This document shows, in pieces, positions 7,714 to 16,170 of a stretch of DNA of 64,000 nucleotides (position 1 is its first letter; each line of letters opens with the position of its first letter). Below the pieces are notes generated by a model. The model saw only the letters and a list, made by a program, of their open reading frames with translations. It had not been told where the DNA came from and made no database searches. Source of the stretch: Catenulispora acidiphila DSM 44928 (GTDB lineage: Bacteria; Actinomycetota; Actinomycetes; Streptomycetales; Catenulisporaceae); the NCBI RefSeq assembly GCF_000024025.1, contig NC_013131.1:9032229-9096228 (forward strand), read 5' to 3'. Made by a program: the position numbers and the translations under genes.

Positions 7714-8982
7714 ATGGACACGAACCACGGCGCCGCCGGCGACCCATCGGACGACGAGATCTTCGGCCCGATCGAAGACGGTGAAGAGGTCTTCGAGTGG
7801 GTCGACGACCAGGACGGTACTGACGAGCCCGGCGAACAGGCGGTCAAGCCGCCGCCCCGCACCTTCCGGGAACGCATGGCCGCGGTCCGCTCCGGCGGTC
7901 GGCGCCTGCGCGACTCGCGCCGCGAGATCGCGGCGGCGGCCGCGGCGCTCGTGCTGGCCTGCGCGATAGGCGGGGCGTGCACCGCCTGGTTCGACACCGT
8001 GGCCGGGGCGGCGGACCGCGCGGACGTCGTCTCGCTCGCGATCAACTCCGTGGTCGACGGCGACCCGGCGGCCTCCTCTTACAACGCCCACGACACCTCC
8101 GCGACCGGCCAGTATGTCGTCGAGGTCGCCAACAACAGCCCGGACGCGGTGACCCTGACCTCTGTCAGCGTCGACGCCGGGCCGCTGATGATGACGAGCA
8201 GCGCCTGGAAGCCGGTCGGCGGCTCGGCGCGGATCCCCGGCGGCGGCGCCGTCAAGGTGGCGCTCACCGTCCGCTTGTTCTGCCCGTCGATCCTCCTGAG
8301 CCAGCAGACCGGGATGCTCGCCGCCGGGCCGGGGACCGGCGGCGGCGTATCGCTGGCGTTCCCGGCCGTGCACGTGCAGGCCGTCGACTCCGACGGCGAC
8401 CCCCGCGACATGGTCCTGCCGACCCGGGTCGGATCGTCCGCCCAGCTCGCCGACTCCCAGCTGACCTTCCGCGGCCCGAGCGGCGCGCCGATCCCGGAGA
8501 TCGTCTCCGCCGACGCCGGCGCCTGCGGCCAGTACGCGACGGACCGCAATTCCCAGCGCAGCACCATCAGCATCGGCGCGGACCCGTTCCCGAGCGACGT
8601 GGCCTTCGACTACGACAAGGTGCTCTCCCCCGCCGACCACAACTCCTTCGTCGTCGGCTTCACGGTGCGGAACACCTCGAACCGGGCCGTGACCGTGGCC
8701 GCCCGCGGCGTGACGTCCTACGGGGACGCCCCGGGGCTGCGCACCGTCTGGCTGCCCGCGTCCCTCACACTCGCGCCCGGCCAGAGCGCGCCGGCCCGGC
8801 TGACGGTGAGCATCCAGGACTGCACCAGCATCCTGAGCAGCGATCCCGTGCTCGGAGGAACCATGCTCGAGGTGGACGGGGACGGCGGCTCGCCGCAGCC
8901 GGTGTTCATCGACCAGGCGCTGACCGGCTCGCTGCGGCTGGCCGGCGACATCGTCCACCAGGAACAGGCGGCGTGCTCATGA
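7714..8982 (+). CDS. membrane-anchored extracellular protein, first of a pair
   Basis: A 422-residue protein with an acidic cytoplasmic N terminus (about 1-70), one transmembrane helix at about 72-93, and a large extracytoplasmic part. That part is made of two beta-rich segments with phrases such as VVEVANNSPDAVTLTSV and VGFTVRNTSNRAVTVAA, typical of CARDB/Ig-like adhesion or scaffold folds. Paired Cys (FCPS, ACGQ, QDCTS, ACS) suggest disulfides. The ATG has GGGG upstream. It overlaps the next gene by ATGA, and the two proteins share the same architecture. Function is unknown. Confidence 0.8.
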   Translation: MDTNHGAAGDPSDDEIFGPIEDGEEVFEWVDDQDGTDEPGEQAVKPPPRTFRERMAAVRSGGRRLRDSRREIAAAAAALVLACAIGGACTAWFDTVAGAADRADVVSLAINSVVDGDPAASSYNAHDTSATGQYVVEVANNSPDAVTLTSVSVDAGPLMMTSSAWKPVGGSARIPGGGAVKVALTVRLFCPSILLSQQTGMLAAGPGTGGGVSLAFPAVHVQAVDSDGDPRDMVLPTRVGSSAQLADSQLTFRGPSGAPIPEIVSADAGACGQYATDRNSQRSTISIGADPFPSDVAFDYDKVLSPADHNSFVVGFTVRNTSNRAVTVAARGVTSYGDAPGLRTVWLPASLTLAPGQSAPARLTVSIQDCTSILSSDPVLGGTMLEVDGDGGSPQPVFIDQALTGSLRLAGDIVHQEQAACS

Positions 8983-10217
8983 CCGACCTGATCGAGTCCG
9001 AGGACGAACTCCTCGACCCGCAGACCGGCGCCGTCCCCGCCGCACCGCGGCACCGCCTGCTCGCGGCGCTGCACCGGCTGCGCCAGCGCACGCCGCTGGG
9101 CTCCGGGCACGAGGTCGATCCGGAGCGGCGCCGGCGGCGGACGCTGGCCGGCCTGCTGGCGCTGGCCTTGGTGGCCGGCGCGGGCGCCACCGGGGTGGCC
9201 GTGCACAGCCGCGACCTCCGCCACGCCCGCGCGCAGACCCGGGACCGGATGCTGCTGCACCTGCTCGGCGGCAGCGCCACCTTGACCCTCACGGCGGCCA
9301 ACGTCGCCAACGGCCTCGGCATGCCGCCCGACTTCCAGACCCCGCTGTCGGCCGACTTCTCCATCGCCGTGCGCAACGACGGCGCGAAGCCGCTGGAGGT
9401 CACCGCCATCGCGATCTCCGTGCCCGGCGTGGAGGTGCTCGCCTCGGCGCCGCACATGACCCTGCCGCCCGGCGACGCCGAGGCGTTGACCAGCCGGATC
9501 ACCGTGGACTGCGCCGCCGCGAACCTGCCGCAGTACCCGTCCGGGGTGACGCTGACCGTGCGCACGCCGGCCACGAAGGGCGTTCCGGCCGGTCCGGCGA
9601 CCAGCGTGCCGATGTCCTTCGACCCCGGGCACCCGGCGATGCCGGACTCGAGCGACGACACCTCCCCGACGGACCCCTACCTGCTCGGCGCGACCGACTC
9701 CTACGGGTCCTACGTCACCAGCAGCCTCTATCGGCTGTGCGGCGACGTGCTGGCCATGATGCCGTCGCAGGTGAGCGCCACCGCGGTCTCGGGTTCGCCG
9801 AGCCCGCAGAACCCGGTGGTGAGCTACTCGCTGCACATCGACGGCAACCCCAAGTCCGCGCAGATGGCCGTACCGCTGCCGAAGCCTCCGGCCGTGCCCG
9901 GCGTGACCGCGCGGACGGACCTGACGTCGCCGCAGGAGGTCGGGAGCGAAGGGCTGGACGTGAACGTCACCGACCGGATCACCGACTGCGACGCGTTCGG
10001 CCGCTACCTGGCGGTCCGGGGCGGAGCCACGCAGGCCTCGGAGGCGCTGAACTCGGCGACGCCGATCGGGCTGCAGCCGGTCGATCCGCGGTTCCGGACC
10101 ACGCCGACCCAGCTGGCCGCGGCGGCGCAGCCGGAGTTCGACGGGATCACGCCGGGGACCGCCGATCTGCAGTCGACGCTGCTGGTTCAGCTCGCCGCGG
10201 CCTGCCCTGACTTGTGA
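8979..10217 (+). CDS. membrane-anchored extracellular protein, second of a pair
   Basis: A 412-residue protein laid out like its neighbour: a polar N terminus, a basic patch, one transmembrane helix at about 55-75, then an extracellular domain (FSIAVRNDGAKPLEVTAI) with Cys at VDCAAA, RLCGD, TDCDA and ACPD. The ATG overlaps the preceding stop, so synthesis is coupled and the two proteins probably form a complex. The 3' end overlaps the convergent uvrD2 end by 31 bp. No enzymatic motif is visible. Confidence 0.8.
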   Translation: MTDLIESEDELLDPQTGAVPAAPRHRLLAALHRLRQRTPLGSGHEVDPERRRRRTLAGLLALALVAGAGATGVAVHSRDLRHARAQTRDRMLLHLLGGSATLTLTAANVANGLGMPPDFQTPLSADFSIAVRNDGAKPLEVTAIAISVPGVEVLASAPHMTLPPGDAEALTSRITVDCAAANLPQYPSGVTLTVRTPATKGVPAGPATSVPMSFDPGHPAMPDSSDDTSPTDPYLLGATDSYGSYVTSSLYRLCGDVLAMMPSQVSATAVSGSPSPQNPVVSYSLHIDGNPKSAQMAVPLPKPPAVPGVTARTDLTSPQEVGSEGLDVNVTDRITDCDAFGRYLAVRGGATQASEALNSATPIGLQPVDPRFRTTPTQLAAAAQPEFDGITPGTADLQSTLLVQLAAACPDL

Positions 10218-12550
10218 GCGGGGTCGGGCTCGGAAGCCGTCTCGGACGTCTGAGCCGTGCGCGGCTTGGGAGCTGAACCAGAGCTCTGAGCAGACGTCTG
10301 AGCAGAGGTCCGGGCCGAGCTCTGGGCCGTCCCGGACTCGGAACTCGCGATGAGCCCCAGCACCTCGTCCCCGTAGCGGTCCCCCTTCGCCTTGCCGACC
10401 CCGGCGATCTTGATCAGGGCGGCGAGCGTGGCGGGCCGCGACTCGCCGATCGCGATCAGCGTGGCGTCGGTGAAGACCGCGAACACCGGCAGCTTCTGCT
10501 TCTTCGCCTGGTCCGAGCGCCATTCGCGCAGCGCCTCGTACAGCTCGGGGTCCAGGGTGCTCGGGCAGCCCTCGCAGCGGCCGATCTTGCGCTCGGCGGC
10601 GTCGATCAGAGCCCGGTGGCAGACCCGGCAGGTGATCGGCTCGACCGTGCGGCGCGGGCGTTCCTCGCTGTCGCCGGACGAGGTGGGGACGCGGCGCCGT
10701 CCGGAGCCACCGCCTCTTATGACGCCGCCCGCCGCGCCCTCGCGGGTGTCGCGGCCGACGCCGCCGCGCAGCCCGTCCAGGAACCGCGACGGGGAACGCG
10801 AAGCCCGGCCGCCCGGGGAGCGCGCCAGCGCCCACGACAGGAACAGCCGCTCGCGAGCGCGGGTGACCCCGACATAGAGAAGCCGCCGCTCCTCCTCCAC
10901 CTGCTCGGGGGTCTCGGCGTAGGTGATCGGCATCATGCCCTCGGTCATGCCGACCAGGAAGACCGCGTCCCACTCCAAGCCCTTGGCGGCGTGGAAGGTG
11001 GACAGCGTGACGCCCTCGACGGTCGGCGCGTGCTGGGCGTCGGCGCGCTCGCGCAGCTCGGCGCTGAACCGGTCGAGCCCGGCGTCCGGGTGCGTGCGGC
11101 CGTACTCCTCGGCCAGGGAGACCAGCGCGGCCAGCGACTCCCAGCGGTCGCGCAGGCGCCCGGCGCCCTTGGGCGCGAGCGGGGTCCAGCCGTGGCTGGC
11201 GAAGATCGCGCGGACCTCCGTGGCCAGGCTCCCGCCCTCGCCGTCTTCGGCCGGGCCGCCGCCGAGGCCGGGGAGGGCGTCGGAGGCGTGGTCGGAGCGG
11301 GCCTTGGCGGCGCCGCGCAGCCAGACCTGGATCGCCTCGCGGACTTCGGGGCGCTCGAAGAAGCGCTCGACGCCGCGCAGTATGTAGGGCACGCCGGCGT
11401 CGCTGAACGCCTGCTCGTACTCCTCGGACTGCGCGTTGATGCGGTAGAGCACGGCGACCTCGGAGAGCCGGACGCCCGCGTCCACCAGCTTCTTGATCTC
11501 CCGGGCGACCTCGCGGGCCTCGGTCTCGGCGTCGGGGTGCTCGGCGAACTTCGGGCGCGGACCGTCGGCGCGCTGCGCGATCAGCTGGACCCGGGCCTTG
11601 GCGGCGCGGCCCTCGGCGCGGTCCAGCAGAGCGTTGGCCAGCGCGACGACCTGCGGCGTGGAGCGGTAGTCGCGGACCAGCTTGACCACGGTCGGGTCGT
11701 CGAAGCGGTCGGCGAAGTCCAGCAGGTAGCGCGGGTCGGCGCCGGTGAAGGAGTAGATGGTCTGGCTGGCGTCGCCGACCACGCACACGTCGCCCCGCTC
11801 CCCCAGCCAGCAGTCCAGCAGGCGCTGTTGCAGGGGGTTGACGTCCTGGTACTCGTCGACGGTGAAGTAGCGGTACTGGTTGCGCACCGTCGCGGCGATG
11901 TCCGGGCGCTCCTCCATGATGCCGATGGTGAGCAGGAGGACGTCCTCGAAGTCGATGGCGTTGCGGTCCCGCTTGGCGCTCTCGTACTCGGCGTAGACCT
12001 TCGCCACCTCGGCGGCGTCGCGCGGCGGCGTGCGCTGCGCCTTGGCGGCGGCCGCGGCGTAGTCGTCGGCCACCACCTGGGTCGACTTGGCCCACTCGAT
12101 CTCGCCGGCCAGGTCGCGCAGCTCGGCCCGCTCGGCGTGCAGCCGCAGCCGCCGGACCGCCTCGGAGACCAGCGGGATCTTGGAGTCGACGAGCTGCGGG
12201 TTCGGGCCGCCGACCGCCTTGGGCCAGAAGTACTGCAGCTGCCGCAGCGCCGCGGCGTGGAACGTCCGCGCCTGCACGCCGCCGGAACCCAGCTGCCGCA
12301 GCCGCCCCCGCATCTCCCCGGCCGCCCGCTGGGTGAAGGTGACGGCCAGCACCTGGCTCGGGATGTACTCGCCGGTCGCCACGCCGTAGGCGATGCGGTA
12401 GGTGATGGCCCGCGTCTTGCCGGTCCCGGCGCCGGCGAGCACGCACACCGGCCCGTGCAGCGCCTCGGCCACCGCCCGCTGCTCGGGGTCGAGCGCGTCC
12501 AGCAGCGCGGCGGCGGGAACCGGGCCGGAACCGGGATGAGTCAGCGGCAT
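10187..12550 (-). CDS. uvrD2: SF1A DNA helicase UvrD2 with HRDC domain
   Basis: A 787-residue ATP-dependent 3'-5' DNA helicase of the UvrD/PcrA family. Motifs in order are Q-motif DPEQRAV, Walker A GAGTGKT, Ia FTQRAAGEM, II VDEYQDVN, III GDASQTIYSF, IV YRSTPQV, V STFHAAKGLEWDAV and VI GVTRARERL. A C-terminal four-Cys zinc knuckle (CRVCHRAL...CEGC) is followed by an HRDC domain, the layout of mycobacterial UvrD2. The ATG at 12550 was chosen because upstream codons run into the mycoredoxin gene region. It is divergent from mrx1, as in mycobacteria. The extreme C terminus is low-complexity Ser/Ala/Gln. Confidence 0.93.
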   Translation of the reverse strand: MPLTHPGSGPVPAAALLDALDPEQRAVAEALHGPVCVLAGAGTGKTRAITYRIAYGVATGEYIPSQVLAVTFTQRAAGEMRGRLRQLGSGGVQARTFHAAALRQLQYFWPKAVGGPNPQLVDSKIPLVSEAVRRLRLHAERAELRDLAGEIEWAKSTQVVADDYAAAAAKAQRTPPRDAAEVAKVYAEYESAKRDRNAIDFEDVLLLTIGIMEERPDIAATVRNQYRYFTVDEYQDVNPLQQRLLDCWLGERGDVCVVGDASQTIYSFTGADPRYLLDFADRFDDPTVVKLVRDYRSTPQVVALANALLDRAEGRAAKARVQLIAQRADGPRPKFAEHPDAETEAREVAREIKKLVDAGVRLSEVAVLYRINAQSEEYEQAFSDAGVPYILRGVERFFERPEVREAIQVWLRGAAKARSDHASDALPGLGGGPAEDGEGGSLATEVRAIFASHGWTPLAPKGAGRLRDRWESLAALVSLAEEYGRTHPDAGLDRFSAELRERADAQHAPTVEGVTLSTFHAAKGLEWDAVFLVGMTEGMMPITYAETPEQVEEERRLLYVGVTRARERLFLSWALARSPGGRASRSPSRFLDGLRGGVGRDTREGAAGGVIRGGGSGRRRVPTSSGDSEERPRRTVEPITCRVCHRALIDAAERKIGRCEGCPSTLDPELYEALREWRSDQAKKQKLPVFAVFTDATLIAIGESRPATLAALIKIAGVGKAKGDRYGDEVLGLIASSESGTAQSSARTSAQTSAQSSGSAPKPRTAQTSETASEPDPAHKSGQAAAS

Positions 12551-12663
12551 CCGTCCATGGTCGCACCAACCCCGGACAACAAACGCCGCGCATGCGGAAG
12601 AATCACAGCCCGCCCCTGGTTGCACACACCGGATGGTCCCGACAGCCGATGAGGAAGTGGAAG

Positions 12664-12918
12664 ATGGACGACCAGATCACGATGTACTCGACGAGCTGGT
12701 GCGGTTACTGCCGGCGGCTGAAGAGCCAGCTCGAGCGCGAGGGCATCGGATTCGCCGAGGTCAACATCGAGCAGGTGCCCGAGGCGGCGGACTACGTGAT
12801 GAGCGTCAACGGCGGCAACCAGACCGTCCCGACCGTGGTCGTCGTCGCCCCCGGCGGCGAGAAGGTCGCGATGACCAACCCCTCCCTGGCCCAGGTGAAG
12901 CAGGCCGCGGGCATCTGA
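12664..12918 (+). CDS. mrx1: mycoredoxin (glutaredoxin-like, mycothiol-dependent)
   Basis: An 84-residue glutaredoxin fold with the active site SWCGYC at residues 11-16 and the cis-Pro motif TVPTV. Mycoredoxins with CGYC reduce protein-mycothiol mixed disulfides using mycothiol. The ATG at 12664 has GAGGAAG upstream, and longer N termini in frame lack a signal. It is adjacent to uvrD2 as in M. tuberculosis (Rv3198A). A GC-rich hairpin follows. Confidence 0.9.
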   Translation: MDDQITMYSTSWCGYCRRLKSQLEREGIGFAEVNIEQVPEAADYVMSVNGGNQTVPTVVVVAPGGEKVAMTNPSLAQVKQAAGI

Positions 12919-12961
12919 GCCACACCGTCCCACCGCGCCGCCCGCACCATCCCGCGGCGCG

Positions 12962-12987
12962 AGCCTCCGGCTCCCGGGCCGGAGGCT
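12962..12987 (+). terminator. hairpin terminator after mycoredoxin gene
   Basis: Perfect 10-bp arms AGCCTCCGGC / GCCGGAGGCT with a 6-nt loop, followed by a short TTCCCC. It is 44 nt past the stop. Confidence 0.65.
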
Positions 12988-12996
12988 TTCCCCTGC

Positions 12997-13020
12997 CCGG
13001 GCGCGTCCGGACGCGCCCGG
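12997..13020. repeat. 24-bp perfect palindrome
   Basis: CCGGGCGCGTCC followed directly by its reverse complement. It lies between convergent genes and could extend the termination region or form a cruciform. Confidence 0.7.
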
Positions 13021-13050
13021 ACCGGCACACCCGGCGACAGTCTGGCGCTC

Positions 13051-13374
13051 TCAGGCCTCAGCCTCTTCGGCCGCCGGCTCCTCCTCGTCCGGCAGCGGCT
13101 CGCCCCGCACGAACGTCACGTCCGGCTCCGAGGCCGGGTTGATCCAGGAGCGCATGGTGATCATCGGCGACCAGGACTTCGTGTCTTTCTGCCACTCCGC
13201 CACGGCGGCGTGAAAGTCCGGGTTCGCTATGCCGAGGGACAGGCTCGGGAACGTCTGAACGGTTGTGGAGTTGTCCTCGAGGTAGTGCCCCCAGGACTTG
13301 CCGCACTTGCAGTAGCGCTTCTCAGGGAAGAGCTTCACGATGTCTTGGCAGTGCGCGCAATACAACAATTTCAT
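13051..13374 (-). CDS. small zinc-ribbon protein
   Basis: A 107-residue protein with two Cys pairs, CAHC at residues 6-9 and CKCG at about 22-25, spaced like a rubredoxin/zinc ribbon. A conserved-looking WGHYLEDNSTT segment and an acidic C-terminal tail follow. Its first codons (ATG AAA TTG TTG TAT) are strikingly AT-rich for this genome, which may aid initiation because no clear Shine-Dalgarno is present. It is monocistronic. Function is unknown. A nucleic-acid- or protein-binding role is inference only. Confidence 0.7.
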   Translation of the reverse strand: MKLLYCAHCQDIVKLFPEKRYCKCGKSWGHYLEDNSTTVQTFPSLSLGIANPDFHAAVAEWQKDTKSWSPMITMRSWINPASEPDVTFVRGEPLPDEEEPAAEEAEA

Positions 13375-13449
13375 GGCTGCAAGGTAGCCGCAGCGCACTG
13401 CGACGGCACGGCATTTCCCCCGTCGGCGGCCACTCCATCGCGGTGAGCG

Positions 13450-13509
13450 CTACCGCCGGCTGTTCTGGAACCGGCGTATCAGGCGGCGGATGATGAAGAC
13501 GATGAACAT
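13450..13509 (-). CDS. 19-residue hydrophobic/basic peptide
   Basis: A tiny frame with GGGAGG 5 nt before its ATG. The peptide has a hydrophobic N-terminal half (FIVFII) and an Arg-rich C-terminal half ending SRR, like membrane-active or leader peptides. It is too short for statistics. It lies in a 326-nt gap with no other gene on this strand. Confidence 0.3.
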   Translation of the reverse strand: MFIVFIIRRLIRRFQNSRR

Positions 13510-13587
13510 GGCGGCCTCCCAGGCCTTCGCTGCTTCCCCGTTCTCGGGCTCGCCAGTGAAAGTACCGGCCGCGACCTGCTGCGGACC

Positions 13588-13603
13588 TCAACCCTTGGGT
13601 TGA
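13588..13603. promoter_or_regulatory. 16-bp dyad, possible regulator site
   Basis: TCAACCC-TT-GGGTTGA has perfect 7-bp arms and resembles MerR/SoxR-type dyads. It lies 98 bp upstream of the 47-aa secreted peptide gene. No matching promoter geometry was recognised. Confidence 0.35.
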
Positions 13604-13700
13604 CCCACGGGTGGAAACCGGGTGGAAGCCCGGCCACGTTCGGGTGGCATCCGCTCACCGTGGGTTACGCCTCGGTCACCGTACGACTACACCTGATGCC

Positions 13701-13844
13701 ATGACCAAGACAACAGGCGTCTTCCTCGCCCTCATCGTCGTGGGCATCGCGGTGACCACCGGGACGCATGCGCACACGCGTGCCGCCGCGCCGACGTGTC
13801 CAGCGACATCGCCGGCTCACGCGGGTTCAGCGGCGGGCCGCTAG
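13701..13844 (+). CDS. small secreted peptide, 47 aa
   Basis: The frame starts MTKTTGVFLALIVVGIAV. This is a Lys followed by a hydrophobic core and an Ala-rich region, so it is a signal peptide or single membrane helix with a short Ala/Thr/Pro tail containing one Cys. No Shine-Dalgarno is evident. It is unrecognised and may be real because the N-terminal signal is coherent. Confidence 0.4.
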   Translation: MTKTTGVFLALIVVGIAVTTGTHAHTRAAAPTCPATSPAHAGSAAGR

Positions 13845-13875
13845 GAACGGCCGATCGCGAGGCGGGCGGTCGTCC

Positions 13876-14973
13876 TCAGGGAGCCGGCGAGCCGTTCGCG
13901 ATGCCGTAAAGCTGCTTCGCGCTGTCGTCCAGATACGGTCCGGCGAGCCAGTTCCCGCCGCGGGCGCTGTGCGCGCTGCCGACCGAGGTGTTCGTCACCA
14001 GCGACACGTCCCCCGCGGCCTGGCCCGGCGCCCGCGCGAACCAGCCGCCGCCGGAGGCGCCGCCGGTGAGGTCGCAGCCGGCGCGGTACTCCTTCGCCTC
14101 CGGGCCGAGCTCCGTGACGTTCAGCAGCTGCACCGTGTCGGCCGTGCAGCCGTACTGCGTCATGCCGTTGTACGGCTGCGCGGCGGGGTAGCCGCGGATC
14201 GACATCTGCGGCGTCTTGGACTGTTCGGTGGGGGCGTTGAACCACATCGGCACCGGCTTGGCGCCCGCGGACTCCACCGCCGCGTCCAGGGTCTGCCCCT
14301 GGGAGTTGCGCCCGACCTCGATCACGCCGTAGTCGTGCGCCAGGTCGCCGCCGTGCTCGTCGCCGCTCTTGACCCACTCCGGGGAGGTCCAGACGTGGAC
14401 GGCCGGGAACGAGCCGAGCGGGGCGTACGCGGACAGGTCGCTGGGGTCCACGTTCGGGTCGCCGTCGGGGTTGTCGAAGGCGGGCACGAAGACCATGTTC
14501 ATGTGCCAGGTGCCGCCCTTGCCGTCGTGGACGCAGTGTCCGGCGGTCCACACCAGGCTGGCGTTCTGGCTCTTGATGACGGTGCCGGAGCACACGTAGT
14601 AGTTCCCGGAGTCGGCGTCGCCCTGCCGGTAGAAGAAGAGCTTGCCGGTCACCGCGCCGGTGGTGGTCGTGTACGGGCCCGGCAGTTTGCGCGCCGCGAC
14701 CGTCTGGGGCAGTGGCGCGTTGTCGAACGAGGGCAGCGACTGCTGCCCCGTCAGGCCGCCGTCCTTGCCCTGATGGGCACCGCCGGCGGAGGGGGCGTTC
14801 GGGCTGAGCACCGCGCCGACGAAGTCCTTGCCGAACTCGCCTCCGGAGGACTGCTGTCCGATCACGCCGGAACTGGCGCAGCCGGCCGCCAGAGAAGCCA
14901 CAGCCAGCGCCGCTACGAGCGTCGCAACCACTCGCCCCTTGATCTTCCGGCCCCCGCGTGCGCGTGTCAGCAT
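13876..14973 (-). CDS. secreted trypsin-like serine protease, lipoprotein
   Basis: A 365-residue protein with a type II signal peptide. A basic N terminus and hydrophobic core lead to lipobox LAAGC at about residue 32, so it should be lipid-anchored outside the membrane. The chymotrypsin-fold catalytic triad is visible: VWTAGHC (His), HDYGVIEV (Asp) and GGASGGGW (Ser). Substrate-pocket features cannot be read reliably. The ATG has GGGGAGG 9 nt upstream. It is a monocistronic gene, similar in plan to the streptomycete V8/trypsin-like secreted peptidases. Confidence 0.88.
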   Translation of the reverse strand: MLTRARGGRKIKGRVVATLVAALAVASLAAGCASSGVIGQQSSGGEFGKDFVGAVLSPNAPSAGGAHQGKDGGLTGQQSLPSFDNAPLPQTVAARKLPGPYTTTTGAVTGKLFFYRQGDADSGNYYVCSGTVIKSQNASLVWTAGHCVHDGKGGTWHMNMVFVPAFDNPDGDPNVDPSDLSAYAPLGSFPAVHVWTSPEWVKSGDEHGGDLAHDYGVIEVGRNSQGQTLDAAVESAGAKPVPMWFNAPTEQSKTPQMSIRGYPAAQPYNGMTQYGCTADTVQLLNVTELGPEAKEYRAGCDLTGGASGGGWFARAPGQAAGDVSLVTNTSVGSAHSARGGNWLAGPYLDDSAKQLYGIANGSPAP

Positions 14974-15112
14974 GGCGTCGCCTCCCCTCCGTTCACCGCC
15001 GACGACCCTACCAATCGTTCTCTAAAAGAAGCCTGAGTCGCCGGCGAATCGATGAGGGAACTGTCGGGCATCGGTCACCTTCGAGCCGGGGAGGCGTCGG
15101 GCACCGTACGTT

Positions 15113-16138
15113 TCAGTGCCCGGCCGGGTCGCCGCCGTACCAGTGGTTGACCAGACGCCGCGCGATCGAGATCTCCGTCGGCAGCATCACGAGATCGCCG
15201 GCGGTGACCGCTTCCTTCAGCTCCGCCCGCGAGTACCACTTCGCCCAGTCCAGCTCGGCGCCGTCCAGGTGCAGCGCCGGGTCGTCCACGGTCGTGGTGA
15301 AGCCGAGCATCAGCGAGCGGGGCAGCGGCCACGGCTGGCTGCCGAGGTAGCGCACGGACGTCACCCGCAGCCCGGCCTCCTCCGCGCACTCCCGCGCCAC
15401 CGCCGCCTCCAGCGTCTCGCCGGGCTCGACGAAACCGGCCAGCACCGAGGCCCGGTTCGGCGGCCACGACGCGTTGCGCGCCAGCAGCAGCCGGTCGTCC
15501 GGGTCGGTGACCGCCATGATCACGGCCGGGTCGGTCCGCGGGTAGTGCTCGGTACCGCAGTGGTCGCATTTGCGCACCGAGCCGGCGTCCGTCACCCGCG
15601 TCGGGTATCCGCACACGCCGCAGAAGCCGTGTGTCCGGTGCCAGTTGTCCAGCCCGACCGCGTGCGCCAGCAGGCCGCCGTCCCGGTCCGACAGCACCGC
15701 CGCGACCTCGCGGACGTGCCGCAGCTCGCCCAGCGCCGGCGCCTGCTCGGCGGCCGGCGGCCGCGGCGAGGTCAGCGCTTCGCCCGGGGTGGAGGCGGAG
15801 CCGGCGGTGGAGGCCGTCGGCGCGCCGTCCGGTCCCGGCGTGCCGACGCTGACCGCGAAGTACGCCACGTCCTGCTCGTCCACGCCGAGGAAGTAGCGCT
15901 CGGCGCCGGGATACCGGGCGTCGAACACCGACCCGGGGTGGAACACCAGCCCGGCCTCCGGCTCCAGTAGTGCCTCGGCCCGGCTGTCGTCGACCGCGAA
16001 CACCCGGGTGCCGGCGTCGGCCCAGGCCGCGGCCAGCCAGTCCTCGTCGGTGCGCCGCTCGCCGGCCCGGTCGACGACCGAGCGCGCCAGCAGCATCCGG
16101 CCCAGTTCGCCCTCGAAGTAGTTCGCCTGCTCGCTCAT
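15113..16138 (-). CDS. nudC: NAD+/NADH pyrophosphatase NudC
   Basis: A 341-residue Nudix hydrolase that cleaves NAD(H) to NMN(H) and AMP and can de-cap NAD-capped RNA. The four-Cys zinc ribbon (CGVCG...CDHCG) precedes the Nudix box GFVEPGETLEAAVARECAEE and the NudC signature SQPWPLPRSLM. An Ala/Pro-rich linker of about 35 residues lies before the zinc ribbon. The ATG has GGGGAGGA upstream. It sits 33 nt behind the M20 dipeptidase gene and is probably co-transcribed with it. nudC lies between uvrD2 and adnB in mycobacteria too. Confidence 0.95.
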   Translation of the reverse strand: MSEQANYFEGELGRMLLARSVVDRAGERRTDEDWLAAAWADAGTRVFAVDDSRAEALLEPEAGLVFHPGSVFDARYPGAERYFLGVDEQDVAYFAVSVGTPGPDGAPTASTAGSASTPGEALTSPRPPAAEQAPALGELRHVREVAAVLSDRDGGLLAHAVGLDNWHRTHGFCGVCGYPTRVTDAGSVRKCDHCGTEHYPRTDPAVIMAVTDPDDRLLLARNASWPPNRASVLAGFVEPGETLEAAVARECAEEAGLRVTSVRYLGSQPWPLPRSLMLGFTTTVDDPALHLDGAELDWAKWYSRAELKEAVTAGDLVMLPTEISIARRLVNHWYGGDPAGH

Positions 16139-16170
16139 CGGCGGGTCCTCCCCGAATAGTCCGGTCGGCC

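Noticed and set aside
8718-12593. 1291-codon minus-strand frame
   Set aside because: It covers uvrD2 out of frame and the surface genes antisense, with Arg/Ala/Gly low-complexity translation and no domain.
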